Below are positions 26,284 through 35,026 of a stretch of 64,000 bases of DNA, in pieces (the stretch's first letter is position 1; the number at the start of each line of letters is the position of its first letter). Source of the DNA: Hyphomicrobiales bacterium. Lineage in GTDB: Bacteria; Pseudomonadota; Alphaproteobacteria; Rhizobiales; Rhizobiaceae. The notes beneath the pieces are model-generated. The model saw only the letters and a program-made list of their open reading frames with translations. It made no database searches and had not been told where the DNA came from. The stretch covers positions 434,001-498,000 of the forward strand of contig UBYX01000003.1 in assembly GCA_900469955.1 (NCBI GenBank), in the 5' to 3' direction. The translations under genes and the position numbers were made by a program.

Positions 26284-27885
26284 TCAATAGGCCGCGATGT
26301 CGGGCCAGCGAATTTCAATGCCTTCGCGCGTGAGCTCTTTCTGGAAGTCATGGAGATGCCCATCGTCTTCCTGCACTTGGTGAGGCTTCAGCCCCTTCTC
26401 GAGGCAATAAGCCGCGAGCATGCCCGCCACTTCGCCGACATTCCATTCGACGGGATGCAGGCGGTAGCAGCCATTGGTAATGTGGGTGGTGCCGATATTC
26501 TTACCGGCAGCGATGACATTCTTCATCCGCTGCGGCAGCAGCGACCCGAGCGGAATCTCGAACGGGCAGGACGGCACGTCGATATAGTTGTCGCCGCCGG
26601 TCGAGGGGTGCAGGTCGATGCGGTACATGCCGATGCCGACGCTATCGCGGTACTTCAACGCACCCTTGTCGCCGCGTACAGAATAGGACAGATCCTGCTC
26701 CACGATGCGGGTGACCGGCTTGATGCGGCGACTTTCGCGGATATAGGGCGCCATAGCGAGACCATGTTGGGTGCCGGTGATATCGCCGCGAAGGCGCAGC
26801 CCGCGATAACCCTGCCCTCCGTCGACGCGCGGCGCCTCCGTCTGTAGCCAATAAAAGACCGAATAGGACAGATCGGCCGCCGCTTTCAGGTGACGCGCTT
26901 TTTCCTCTTCCGACACATCAATGATCGTGCCGTCCATATAGTCGATCATCGGCCAGTTCACGAAGCAGATGTCTGACTCATAAAAGCCGGGTCTGAAGTT
27001 GCGCCGTGCCGCGATGCGACGGAAGAGCCAGAGGTTTTCGTCGCCGCCGCCCTTGCGCTGGTCTGCATCGACAGCCAGCGGATCATCGTCGACGTTCGGT
27101 GTGAAGGAGCGCGTGGTGAATTCAAGCGTGCGCGGATGCGGCGCTGTGAAGCCAAGCAATGGCCCGCCCCAGAAATGGGGCTGGTATTTGCGCCAGTGGT
27201 CGTAGTTTTCCGGCTTGTCGATCGTCTGGTCGCCGTCCACGCAATCGACGGCGAAACAGACAGACACCGCCTGGACATTGTCCGGCTGTGCTTCGGAAGG
27301 TGCGCTCGGCTCGCCCGTATCTGACTGCGCCTCAAAGCCTTTCACATACTCCGTACCGGTCATGGGCAGGAGATCGCCCAGCTCGGTGGCGTCGAGAATA
27401 TAATCAGCAGAGATGACGATCTCTCCGCCAGTATCGCGATGGCGGACGGTGACGGAGCGAACCGTATCGCCGTCGACATCGGCCTCAACCGGGCGATAGG
27501 GCTGCAGAACCGTAAGACGACCCGCACCACGATAGGGCATCAGCATCGCTTCCATCACCGCCAGGCTGACGCGCGGCTCGGCGCAGATGCGGCTGACCCA
27601 TCCACCACCCGGATTGAGGTCGCCCCATGCCCGGGCGCCTTCCGTCAGCGGATAGTTGTCCCGATAATATTGACGAATGTTGTTGCGCAATTTGCGATAG
27701 GAACGCGTGATACCGAACTGCTCGACCCAGGTGTGCTCGTCGGACGGCACCGCCTGGCTGGTCAACTGACCGCCGATCCAGTCGAATTCCTCGGTCATGA
27801 TGACTTTTTGGCCCGCCCGGCACGCACCGAGTGCCGCCGCCACGCCCCCAAGGCCGCCACCCAAAACCAGAATGTCTGCTCGCAT
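26284..27885 (-). CDS. FAD-dependent oxidoreductase (FAD_oxidored family)
   Basis: This is a 533-residue flavoenzyme. The dinucleotide-binding motif is ILVLGGGLGGVAAALGACRAGQKV at the N-terminus. The family shows EEFDWIGGQLTSQAVPSDEH, the second FAD segment DATELGDLLPMTG, and a C-terminal NVIAAGKNIGTTHITNGCYRLHPVEWNVGEVAGMLAAY. Proteins of this family lie beside CUT1 sugar transporters in many alpha-proteobacteria and are thought to oxidise sugars or glycosides, but few have a known substrate. ATG 27885 (or GTG 27894) is chosen because the FAD motif must be near the start; the open frame upstream is antisense to the LacI gene. Confidence 0.88.
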   Translation of the reverse strand: MRADILVLGGGLGGVAAALGACRAGQKVIMTEEFDWIGGQLTSQAVPSDEHTWVEQFGITRSYRKLRNNIRQYYRDNYPLTEGARAWGDLNPGGGWVSRICAEPRVSLAVMEAMLMPYRGAGRLTVLQPYRPVEADVDGDTVRSVTVRHRDTGGEIVISADYILDATELGDLLPMTGTEYVKGFEAQSDTGEPSAPSEAQPDNVQAVSVCFAVDCVDGDQTIDKPENYDHWRKYQPHFWGGPLLGFTAPHPRTLEFTTRSFTPNVDDDPLAVDADQRKGGGDENLWLFRRIAARRNFRPGFYESDICFVNWPMIDYMDGTIIDVSEEEKARHLKAAADLSYSVFYWLQTEAPRVDGGQGYRGLRLRGDITGTQHGLAMAPYIRESRRIKPVTRIVEQDLSYSVRGDKGALKYRDSVGIGMYRIDLHPSTGGDNYIDVPSCPFEIPLGSLLPQRMKNVIAAGKNIGTTHITNGCYRLHPVEWNVGEVAGMLAAYCLEKGLKPHQVQEDDGHLHDFQKELTREGIEIRWPDIAAY

Positions 27886-27898
27886 GTCTTTCACGTGT

Positions 27899-28930
27899 CT
27901 AGATCCGTTTCTTTGCAGGTCCGAGCGTTTCGCCCTCGACCGGTTCACAGGACAAAAGAATCTGCTCGACGGGAGTTGCCCCCTCGATGCGGCGCACCAG
28001 CATGGCGGTCGCCTCGCGACCCATCTCCTCGCGCGGGATGTTGAAGGAGGTGAACTGAATATGGCTCCGTTCGGCGCGAACATGGCTGCCAAGAACCACC
28101 GAGGAAAAATCCTCAGGCAGTGACAAGCCTCGTTCGCGAGCCGCCGCCTCGACACGCACCGCATCGGCCAGTTCGACAAAGAAAACTGCAGTCGCACCGC
28201 TTGCGGCAATCGCTTCGAGGGCTTCACCGGCCGGCCGACCGACTTCGTTGATATGGAAGACCAACTCGGCGCCCTCGGTGACAGCCTCGGAGAAACCACG
28301 CCAGCGGTCGACGACGGATTCGGCCGATCCGTTAGGACCGACATAGGCCAGTTTCTCATGGCCAAATGCCCTTGCCTTTTCGACTAAGGCCCGAGTTCCG
28401 TTGGTGTAGTCGCCGCCGACATAGGGTACAGGTCCGCCAGCGTCCTCACGTCGGCCGATCGCCACGAAGGGATAATCACCGGAAACCAGCCTCTTCAGTT
28501 CGTCGCGGTCGAATTCACGGCCAAGCACGAGGCAACCGTCCGCGATCCGAAGTCGATTGCCATCGGAAAAGATTTTACGCTCTCTCCCGACGCCCGCGCC
28601 GGTCAGCAGCAGCAGGTCGTAGTTCTGCGCCTGCGCCTGCTCTTCGATGCCGAGCAGGAAGGGCGTGAAGAAATCTGCCTGTTCGCTTGGAAAAGCTGGT
28701 TCGTAAGTGAAGACGCCGAGGATGCGGTTAAGGCCTTTGGCCATACGGCGAGCAATCGGATCAGCCACATAACCTGTGGTGCGGATAACGTGCTGGACAC
28801 GATCCCGGGTTTCCTGGGGAATCCGCGCCAAAGCGGCCGGAGCGCCATTGAGCACCAGCGAAACGGTTGCCTGACTGACGCCGGCTAACTTCGCAATGTC
28901 GTGCTGCGTCAAGCGCTTATGGCCTGCCAC
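27899..28930 (-). CDS. LacI-family transcriptional regulator (GTG start)
   Basis: This is a 343-residue repressor. The LacI helix-turn-helix is LTQHDIAKLAGVSQATVSLVLNG, with the hinge helix RDRVQHVIRTTGYV next. The periplasmic-binding-protein-like domain includes FTPFLLGIEEQAQAQNYDLLLLTG and TAVFFVELADAVRVEAAARERGLSLPEDFSSVVLGS. It is the first gene of the seven-gene sugar operon and lies 104 bp from the divergent SGNH hydrolase gene. An 18-bp LacI-type palindrome lies in between. The inducer should be the transported sugar or a derivative. Confidence 0.92.
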   Translation of the reverse strand: MAGHKRLTQHDIAKLAGVSQATVSLVLNGAPAALARIPQETRDRVQHVIRTTGYVADPIARRMAKGLNRILGVFTYEPAFPSEQADFFTPFLLGIEEQAQAQNYDLLLLTGAGVGRERKIFSDGNRLRIADGCLVLGREFDRDELKRLVSGDYPFVAIGRREDAGGPVPYVGGDYTNGTRALVEKARAFGHEKLAYVGPNGSAESVVDRWRGFSEAVTEGAELVFHINEVGRPAGEALEAIAASGATAVFFVELADAVRVEAAARERGLSLPEDFSSVVLGSHVRAERSHIQFTSFNIPREEMGREATAMLVRRIEGATPVEQILLSCEPVEGETLGPAKKRI

Positions 28931-28957
28931 TGGAATTCCTCCCGATCGCCTCTTGAC

Positions 28958-28991
28958 TGCTAATGCGTATTAGCAGCTAATACGTATAAAC
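28958..28991. promoter_or_regulatory. Tandem LacI-type operators
   Basis: TGCTAATGCGTATTAGCA (28958-28975) is an 18-bp near-perfect palindrome with the central CG typical of LacI-family sites. It is followed at once by a partial second copy, AGCTAATACGTATAAAC (28975-28991). Both lie in the region between the LacI gene and the SGNH hydrolase gene, so one regulator can control both directions. Confidence 0.7.
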
Positions 28992-29033
28992 AATAACAGT
29001 CGGCCCGATGTCAAGCCAAAATCTGAGGACGTG

Positions 29034-29699
29034 ATGACGCAGTATGGTGATCATTTGAAAAGGCGGGGAATTTCCGGCCTCCGGGTGTTCGGCGACAGCA
29101 TCACCGCAGGCTTCAATGCTACCCGGCCGCACCTTGCCTGGCCTGCCCTCTTCGCTGCAGGGTTTAAAGACTTGCCGATCCGCAATGAGGCAATTCCTGG
29201 CACGGTGCTGCAGGGCTCGTGTCTGGCTGATGGAAAGCCAAAGCCAGACAACGGCATTGGTCGCTTCGGAAAAGCGCTTCTTGACGCCCCTCACCGCGAC
29301 GCGGTCCTGATCCTCTATGGCTACAACGATGCTCGATATACGGCTGCGCCTGATACAATGAACCTCAGGAATTTTTCGGGCGACTATGCGAAGATGCTGG
29401 AGTGCCTGATCGAGGCTGGACACACCGAACGGCTTGCCATCGGCAGTCCACCCTATATTCCGGATGGGGGTTTTTGGGTTGGCAGCGCCGGCTTTACGGG
29501 CCAGACTCGGGACGGCTTCCAAAGCTATGTCGAAGCCGTGCGCATGCTGGCGCGACGCTTTTCGATCTTCTACGCGCCTGTCTATGAGACCATGAAGGCT
29601 TGCGGCGACGGTGCCTTGGCCTCGGACGATCTAATCCATCCGAACGACGCCGGACATCGCGCGATCTTCGGCGCGTTTAAGGAGGCGGATCGTTCATAG
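29034..29699 (+). CDS. SGNH/GDSL-type hydrolase (probable carbohydrate esterase)
   Basis: This is a 221-residue cytoplasmic esterase-like enzyme. Block I is VFGDSITAGFN with the nucleophile S22, the block-III asparagine is in LYGYNDAR, and the catalytic Asp-His lies in SDDLIHPNDAGHRAI near the C-terminus. There is no signal peptide, so it acts on imported material. It is divergent from the LacI-controlled sugar operon and shares its operator region, which suggests removal of acyl groups from the imported sugar. ATG 29034 follows TGAGGA; an in-frame GTG is at 29031. Confidence 0.85.
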   Translation: MTQYGDHLKRRGISGLRVFGDSITAGFNATRPHLAWPALFAAGFKDLPIRNEAIPGTVLQGSCLADGKPKPDNGIGRFGKALLDAPHRDAVLILYGYNDARYTAAPDTMNLRNFSGDYAKMLECLIEAGHTERLAIGSPPYIPDGGFWVGSAGFTGQTRDGFQSYVEAVRMLARRFSIFYAPVYETMKACGDGALASDDLIHPNDAGHRAIFGAFKEADRS

Positions 29700-29782
29700 G
29701 GCTGCAAACCAAGGCCGGCCAAACTCTCGACCTCTTCGCACTATCGAGCCGACTGGCCGCGCGGTTTACACCAACGCCAAAT

Positions 29783-29801
29783 AAGGATAACATTTATCCT
29801 T
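29783..29801. promoter_or_regulatory. Rrf2-type operator upstream of the Rrf2 gene
   Basis: AAGGATAACATTTATCCTT is a perfect inverted repeat with 8-bp arms and a 3-bp centre, 35 bp before the Rrf2 gene start. Two more 19-bp sites of the form AAGGAY-N7-RTCCTT occur at 32722 and 32741. The position suggests autoregulation. Confidence 0.65.
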
Positions 29802-29835
29802 AATCCGACGGCGTCGAACGAATGGAATACTACTT

Positions 29836-30324
29836 ATGATCCTGAAGAGCCAAGTCGAGTGGGCGCTTCACTGTTGTGCCATTCTGTCGGGCCTTCCGGA
29901 AGGCCGCTATCTGTCGACAAAGGCGCTTGCCGAGCTGCATGGCTTACCCAAGGAATATTTGTCCAAAGCGCTGCAGAGCCTGTCGCAGGCGGGTCTCGTG
30001 CTTACGACGCTCGGACCCTCGGGAGGATATCGGCTGGCAAAGACGCCGAACGAGCTGACATTTCTTGAAATCGTCGAGGCCGTGGAGGGCGGCGGCCGGA
30101 CCTTCGTTTGCAACAATATTCGTGCCAACAACCCATGCCGACCAAAGGGTTATTGCGAAAGCAGCCCCTGCGCGATCGCACGCATCATGTGGGAGGCAGA
30201 CGAGGCCTGGCGTGCCAAGCTGCGCAGCGTGACGCTTGCCGATCTCGGAGAGATCCTGGCGCAGGACATCCCTCCGGATATCTGGAAGGGTACATTTGAA
30301 TGGGTGCTAAAGCGGGCGGGATGA
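29836..30324 (+). CDS. Rrf2-family transcriptional regulator, possibly Fe-S
   Basis: This is a 162-residue Rrf2 protein. The winged helix includes YLSTKALAELHGLPKEYLSKALQSLSQAGLVLTTLGPSGGYRLAK. Cysteines at 92, 101, 107 and 112 (FVCNNIRANNPCRPKGYC, SSPC) lie where IscR/NsrR-type members hold a [2Fe-2S] cluster, so it may sense redox state, NO or iron. Spacing differs from the E. coli IscR pattern. The last 18 bp overlap the end of the convergent MscS gene. Similar palindromes upstream of the AhpD-like gene suggest that locus is its target. Confidence 0.9.
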   Translation: MILKSQVEWALHCCAILSGLPEGRYLSTKALAELHGLPKEYLSKALQSLSQAGLVLTTLGPSGGYRLAKTPNELTFLEIVEAVEGGGRTFVCNNIRANNPCRPKGYCESSPCAIARIMWEADEAWRAKLRSVTLADLGEILAQDIPPDIWKGTFEWVLKRAG

Positions 30325-31335
30325 GTAGGCCCGTTCTGGCGCGACCGTGCTTTTGTCAGCCTTTGCAGGCGGAGTGTAAAGATAGCTTTGGGGCGGCAGG
30401 GCAAATTCGAGGCCGTTTGCTTCGCAATGCTGATGGACCACGTCAATCACCTCATTTCTCGCAGGCGTACGATTAGCCGGGCTCGTCACCCGAAACTGCA
30501 GCTCGGCTTCGATCGCTGTGGCATCGATCGCCTTGAGGGCGACGATCGGCGCGGGATCCTGAACGATGGTCTGGCAGCTTTGCAACGCCGTTTTCATCAC
30601 ACCTTCCACCAGAGCCGGTCGATTCGATGCCGCGATCCGCATCACCAGTATGATCATGTGGGTTTCGTCAGGACGCGTGAGATTGGTTACTCCAACTTTC
30701 GCAAGAGTGCTGTTGGGGATCACCATGACATTATGGGCCGGGGTGAGGATCTGCGTGGAGCGCCAGTTGTTCTCCACCACCCGGCCTTCGGTTCCATCGC
30801 CAAGTTGGATCCAGTCGCCGATGGTAAAAGGTCTTCCCAGCGTCAGCGCTATCCCAGAAAACAGGTCGCCGAGGGTGTTCTGCAGTGCAAGGCCCAAAAT
30901 GATGGCAATGACGCCGGAGGTCGCAACGAGTGTACCGATCGGTGCGCCGAAGACGAACCCGATAATCGAGAGACTTACCCCCAGATAGACTACGGCAACG
31001 ATGAGATCCTGAAGGAGCCGTGCCTCAACCGGCCTGCCGTCGAGGACGATGTAGATGCGTACAAAACCGATGGTCGCCCAGGCGAGATGGACCCACCAGA
31101 GAACGCGTGCCGACGTGCCGAGAAAGTCCCGCCCTTTGGCGACCTCGGCCGCATCCACGCTGTGCGGCAAGATACCGGTAAAAGCCAGCACGGCGGTCAT
31201 GGCCGAGAAAAAGACAATCTGCACGATCAGCCGGGCAGTGGGCCTTCCGCGACCTTGCAGGTGCCAGACGACAATACCAGCCACTCCCAGCAGATTCACC
31301 AGGACAAGCGCAATCAAAGAGTGATCAGACAGCAT
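30307..31335 (-). CDS. Small-conductance mechanosensitive channel (MscS family)
   Basis: This is a 342-residue inner-membrane channel. Four hydrophobic segments lie in the first 160 residues. The pore helix and beta domain of MscS follow: VATSGVIAIILGLALQNTLGDLFSGIALTLGRPFTIGDWIQLGDGTEGRVVENNWRSTQI, then VMVIPNSTLAKVGVTNLTRP. It should open under membrane tension to release solutes. It has extra N-terminal helices compared with E. coli MscS (286 residues). It is monocistronic and convergent with the Rrf2 gene. Confidence 0.92.
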   Translation of the reverse strand: MLSDHSLIALVLVNLLGVAGIVVWHLQGRGRPTARLIVQIVFFSAMTAVLAFTGILPHSVDAAEVAKGRDFLGTSARVLWWVHLAWATIGFVRIYIVLDGRPVEARLLQDLIVAVVYLGVSLSIIGFVFGAPIGTLVATSGVIAIILGLALQNTLGDLFSGIALTLGRPFTIGDWIQLGDGTEGRVVENNWRSTQILTPAHNVMVIPNSTLAKVGVTNLTRPDETHMIILVMRIAASNRPALVEGVMKTALQSCQTIVQDPAPIVALKAIDATAIEAELQFRVTSPANRTPARNEVIDVVHQHCEANGLEFALPPQSYLYTPPAKADKSTVAPERAYSSRPL

Positions 31336-31435
31336 GGTCGTGCCTCAAGTCGGGGCTTAGCACAGTCACCAGGGACGGATGCGTTTCCGCACCCGGCCCT
31401 GCGGCGGCTCGTTCGCACAATGCCCCAAATGCTAC

Positions 31436-32188
31436 TCACTTGCTTGCCGATGTGGCAAACCATTCCTCGAAGCCGATATGACCAAGGCGCGGATTGTCGT
31501 CGGAGACCAGAGATCCGTCCTCCAGGCGCGCGCCGAAATAAAGCGCCTCGCGGTCTGCTTCGACCCTGCGGGGATCGCCGAGTTTAGCGAGGTACCGGGC
31601 AACCAGTTCGTTCAGGCGCGAACGTTCAGGTCCGGCAATCTCTATTGTGCCGTTGACCGGCGCAGCGAGCGCAACTTGCGCCATCGCATCAGCAACGTCA
31701 TCCGAAGCGATCGGCTGCACGAAGGCTGGAGACAGACGAACCGTATCACCGATGGTGCCGGATTGGGCGATACCACTCAAGAATTCCATGAACTGGGTCG
31801 AATGAACGATGGTGTAAGGAATGCCGGCAGCCATGATCAGCCTCTCCTGAGCTAGCTTTGCGCGGAAATAGCCGCTCTCCTGGAGACGTTCGGTTCCCAC
31901 CACCGAAAGCGCCACATGATGTTTGACCCCGGCGCTTTTTTCTGCTGCAAGCAGGTTACGCCCTGACGTCTCGAAGAACTCCATAACGGCTTTGTCCTCG
32001 AACGAAGGGGAATTGGCGAGGTCGAGCACCACCTCCGCGCCGACAAGTGCGTCGGCAAGACCTTCGCCAGTGATCGTGTTGATGCCCGTGTTCGGCGAGG
32101 CGGCAACCACGTCGTGGCCTCGGCTTCGCAAGCGCTCGGTCGTCTTCGAACCGATGAGGCCGGTCCCGCCAATGATGACGATTTTCAT
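31436..32188 (-). CDS. NmrA-like NAD(P)-binding protein (atypical SDR)
   Basis: This is a 250-residue Rossmann-fold protein. The nucleotide motif is MKIVIIGGTGLIGSKTTERLRSRGHDV, and further family segments are VVLDLANSPSFEDKAVMEFFETSGRN, HVALSVVGTERL and YTIVHSTQFMEF. It resembles NmrA/TMR-type NAD(P)H-sensing or quinone-reductase-like proteins. The ATG at 32188 follows GGGAGAG. It lies 38 bp after the AhpD-like gene, so they form a two-gene operon. A redox role is likely; the substrate is unknown. Confidence 0.85.
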   Translation of the reverse strand: MKIVIIGGTGLIGSKTTERLRSRGHDVVAASPNTGINTITGEGLADALVGAEVVLDLANSPSFEDKAVMEFFETSGRNLLAAEKSAGVKHHVALSVVGTERLQESGYFRAKLAQERLIMAAGIPYTIVHSTQFMEFLSGIAQSGTIGDTVRLSPAFVQPIASDDVADAMAQVALAAPVNGTIEIAGPERSRLNELVARYLAKLGDPRRVEADREALYFGARLEDGSLVSDDNPRLGHIGFEEWFATSASK

Positions 32189-32226
32189 AGTCAGCTCTCC
32201 CTTTGCAGTTTGCCTTTGCTGATCAC

Positions 32227-32706
32227 TCAATTCAGCCCGGCCTTGTCGAGGCCATAAAGCTTGTCTGCGGACCCGGGTACGGCCTTGAAGGCGATGCTAA
32301 CACGGTTCCAGGCATTAATGGTCATGATCGAGAAGGTCAGATCGGAAATTTCCTTCTCCGAAAGCTGGCCGCGAACACGCTGGTAAAGTTCGTCCGGGAT
32401 GCCGCCTTCAGGGAGTTCCGTAAGCGCTTCCGTCCAGGCGAGAGCAGCGCGTTCACGCGGAACGAAGAGGTTGGATTCACGCCAGATCGCCACGTGATAG
32501 AGCCGCAGCTCGCTCTCGCCGTGGATTTTTGCTTCCTTGACATGCATGTCGAGGCAGAAGCTGCAGCCGTTGATCTGCGAGGCACGAATGTTCACCAGAT
32601 CACGAATCTTCTGTTCGATCACGCTGTCCCTCAAGGACATGCTCAACTCTGAGATCTTTTTGAAGAACTCGGGGGATTGCTGGGCATAATTCAGGCGCTG
32701 GGTCAT
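32227..32706 (-). CDS. Carboxymuconolactone decarboxylase/AhpD-like protein
   Basis: This is a 159-residue protein of the CMD/AhpD fold. The redox motif is CSFCLDMH (C48, C51, H55) after IRDLVNIRASQING. The all-helical C-terminal half includes ERAALAWTEALTEL and SEKEISDLTFSIMTINAWNRV. The CxxC plus His pattern indicates an AhpD-like alkylhydroperoxidase activity, not lactone decarboxylation. AGGAGA precedes the ATG. Two Rrf2-type palindromes lie just upstream, so it probably answers to redox or NO stress. Confidence 0.88.
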   Translation of the reverse strand: MTQRLNYAQQSPEFFKKISELSMSLRDSVIEQKIRDLVNIRASQINGCSFCLDMHVKEAKIHGESELRLYHVAIWRESNLFVPRERAALAWTEALTELPEGGIPDELYQRVRGQLSEKEISDLTFSIMTINAWNRVSIAFKAVPGSADKLYGLDKAGLN

Positions 32707-32721
32707 GATCTTCTCCTAATT

Positions 32722-32759
32722 AAGGACTCCAAATGTCCTTATGGACATAAGATATCCTT
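32722..32759. promoter_or_regulatory. Two adjacent 19-bp Rrf2-type operators
   Basis: AAGGACTCCAAATGTCCTT (32722-32740) and ATGGACATAAGATATCCTT (32741-32759) are back to back. Each has the arms of AAGGAY-N7-RTCCTT seen upstream of the Rrf2 gene at 29783. They lie between the AhpD-like gene start (32706) and the divergent LysR gene (32810), over the probable -10 region of the former. Confidence 0.65.
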
Positions 32760-32809
32760 AATTGCTGGACAGTAAAGCATTGATCGCCTAGGCTGGGGGC
32801 ATAAGGCTT

Positions 32810-33763
32810 ATGCGAAAAGGTATGGGTGTAGAGATGGACCTGGTTTCTGCCTTGAAGACGTTTCTGCGGGTGGCCGAAACGGGATCCTTTTCAGCCGCGG
32901 CCACCGATCTGGGACTGACCCAACCCGCCGTCTCGCGGCAGGTATTGGCATTAGAGGCCCATTTCCATTCGAGGTTTCTGCACCGTACCACCAACGCGCT
33001 TGCACTGACGGCAGAAGGCGAGCGAATGATCCCCATGGCTTTGAAAGTCATGGAAGCCGTGGACGCGCTGGGCGACACGACCTGCCCGGAAGGCACGACG
33101 GTGTCGGGAAAGGTCAAGCTGAGTTTGCCGGCTCCCCTTGGGCTCTACATGAGTGACCGTCTTCCCGTGCTGCTTAAGGCGCATCCGAAGCTGGTGGTAG
33201 AACTGATCTGGCGCGAAGAGCCGTCGGATCTCGTCGGTGACGGAATAGACCTCGAGGTCCGTCTCGGAGATGTGGGTCACAGCAGCCTGATTTACCGACG
33301 TATCGGCTGGACAACGGCATTCCTCGTGGCTGCGCCCGATTATCTCCAAAGACGGGGAGCGCCTGCGACTCCCGAGGAAATCCAAGACCACGACTGTCTC
33401 TGCTATAACCGCGGTGGCACCTGGCGCTCCTGGCATTTTTCCAATGGATCCGACGAGGTTGCCGTGCGGGTTATCCCTCGCCTGATCGCAAACAATCCGG
33501 TTGCCGTTCATCATGCGGCGCTTGCAGGCAGCGGACTGGCCATTCTATCCCACATCTTAGCCGGCTCTGACATCGAGGCGGGTAGGCTCGTAAACGTTAT
33601 GCGCGATTTCCCGCCTGTGCGTCTCCCGATCAATGTCGTCTACGCGTCCCGCCGCAACCTGCCGCTGCGGGCCCGCACAGTCCTCGACTTCCTGGTCGAA
33701 GCCACGCGTGAGGATGCCCTCATGACAACGACCGAAGCAAGCGCCTGCGAAGGGAACCGATAA
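32810..33763 (+). CDS. LysR-family transcriptional regulator
   Basis: This is a 317-residue LysR protein. The helix-turn-helix is LKTFLRVAETGSFSAAATDLGLTQPAVSRQVLALEAHF, and the effector domain has PLGLYMSDRLPVLLKAHPKLVVELIW and VGDGIDLEVRLGDVGHSSLIYRRIGWTTAFLVAAPDYLQ, typical of the DsdC/AaeR-like group. It is divergent from the AhpD-like/NmrA operon and may co-regulate it. In-frame ATGs at 32822 and 32834 are alternative starts; the last would give the usual family length. Confidence 0.9.
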   Translation: MRKGMGVEMDLVSALKTFLRVAETGSFSAAATDLGLTQPAVSRQVLALEAHFHSRFLHRTTNALALTAEGERMIPMALKVMEAVDALGDTTCPEGTTVSGKVKLSLPAPLGLYMSDRLPVLLKAHPKLVVELIWREEPSDLVGDGIDLEVRLGDVGHSSLIYRRIGWTTAFLVAAPDYLQRRGAPATPEEIQDHDCLCYNRGGTWRSWHFSNGSDEVAVRVIPRLIANNPVAVHHAALAGSGLAILSHILAGSDIEAGRLVNVMRDFPPVRLPINVVYASRRNLPLRARTVLDFLVEATREDALMTTTEASACEGNR

Positions 33764-33945
33764 TTGCACACGCGACCGACACCAAAAAGGTCATCATTCG
33801 TTGACCGAAAAAAGACTGGCTCAGAAGTTTTCCTTTGTGCCGAAAACGGATCGATGCGAAGTGATCTTTGTCCACTGGTGAAAAGTTCTTAATTCAAATC
33901 AATCTGTAAGCGTATCTCGCAATCGGTCAGGCAAGGCATTTCGTG

Positions 33946-34968
33946 ATGAAAAAGATCGGCTTTCTTTCCTTTGGTCATTGGACGCCCTCACATCAATCGC
34001 AGACGCGCTCGGCCAGCGACGCGCTATTGCAGTCGATCGATCTCGCGGTCGCGGCGGAGGAGCTGGGCGCCGACGGGGCCTATTTCCGCGTCCATCATTT
34101 CGCCCGCCAACTCGCCTCGCCTTTCCCCTTGCTGGCGGCGGTTGGCGCCAAGACAAGCCGCATCGAGATCGGCACGGCGGTGATCGACATGCGTTACGAA
34201 AATCCGCTCTACATGGCTGAAGATGCCGGCGCAGCCGACATTATTGCCGCCGGACGGCTGCAACTCGGCATCAGCCGCGGCTCGCCGGAGCAGGTGATCG
34301 ATGGCTGGCGCTATTTCGGGTATATCCCGCCCGAGGGGCAAACCGATGCGGACATGGCCCGGCATCATACGCAAGTCTTCCTCGACGTGTTACGCGGCGA
34401 AGGTTTTGCCAAGCCCAATCCCCGGCCGATGTTTCCCAATCCACCCGGACCGCTGCGCCTGGAGCCGCATTCGGAAGGACTGCGCGAGCGCATCTGGTGG
34501 GGCGCTAGCTCCAATGCAACAGCCAAGTGGGCTGCCGAGCTTGGGATGAACCTTCAAAGTTCGACGCTCAAGAACGACGAGACCGGTGAGCCCTTCCATA
34601 TCCAACAGGCCGCCCAGATCCGAGTCTTCCGAGAGGCATGGAAAGCCGCAGGTCATCAGCGCGAGCCGCGGGTATCGGTCAGCCGCAGCATTTTCGCGCT
34701 CGTGAGCGATCGCGATCGCGCCTATTTCGGACAAGGAGACGAAGGGCAGGACCAGATCGGATTCATCGACGAGAATACCCGGGCAATCTTTGGTCGCAGC
34801 TATGCGGCGGAGCCAGACGCTCTGATCGGGCAATTGGCAAAAGATGAAGCGATCGCAGAGGCCGACACGCTGCTGTTGACCGTGCCCAACCAGCTCGGCG
34901 TCGACTACAACGCTCACGTGATCGAAGCGATCCTTTCACATGTCGCGCCGGCGCTCGGATGGCGCTGA
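33946..34968 (+). CDS. LLM-class flavin-dependent monooxygenase (luciferase-like)
   Basis: This is a 340-residue bacterial-luciferase-fold enzyme using reduced FMN. The barrel is marked by MKKIGFLSFGHW, ELGADGAYFRVHHFARQLASPFPLLAAVGAKTSRIEIGTAVIDMRYENPLYMAEDAGAADIIAAGRLQLGISRGSPEQVIDGW, and WWGASSNATAKWAAELGMNLQ. The substrate is unknown. ATG 33946 follows AAGG; GTG 33943 is possible. The 180 bp upstream hold no gene. This intact LLM gene is unrelated to the two relics near 19.4 and 21.2 kb, which come from the longer NtaA-type branch. Confidence 0.87.
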   Translation: MKKIGFLSFGHWTPSHQSQTRSASDALLQSIDLAVAAEELGADGAYFRVHHFARQLASPFPLLAAVGAKTSRIEIGTAVIDMRYENPLYMAEDAGAADIIAAGRLQLGISRGSPEQVIDGWRYFGYIPPEGQTDADMARHHTQVFLDVLRGEGFAKPNPRPMFPNPPGPLRLEPHSEGLRERIWWGASSNATAKWAAELGMNLQSSTLKNDETGEPFHIQQAAQIRVFREAWKAAGHQREPRVSVSRSIFALVSDRDRAYFGQGDEGQDQIGFIDENTRAIFGRSYAAEPDALIGQLAKDEAIAEADTLLLTVPNQLGVDYNAHVIEAILSHVAPALGWR

Positions 34969-35026
34969 ATACCAGCGCCGCGGTTTGGAGAGCCGCAGCC
35001 GCCTTGGACGGTAGGCAGAAAGCAAG

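Noticed and set aside
27886..28365. N-terminal extension of the FAD oxidoreductase frame
   Set aside because: It overlaps the LacI gene in another frame, and the FAD-binding motif must stand near the true N-terminus.
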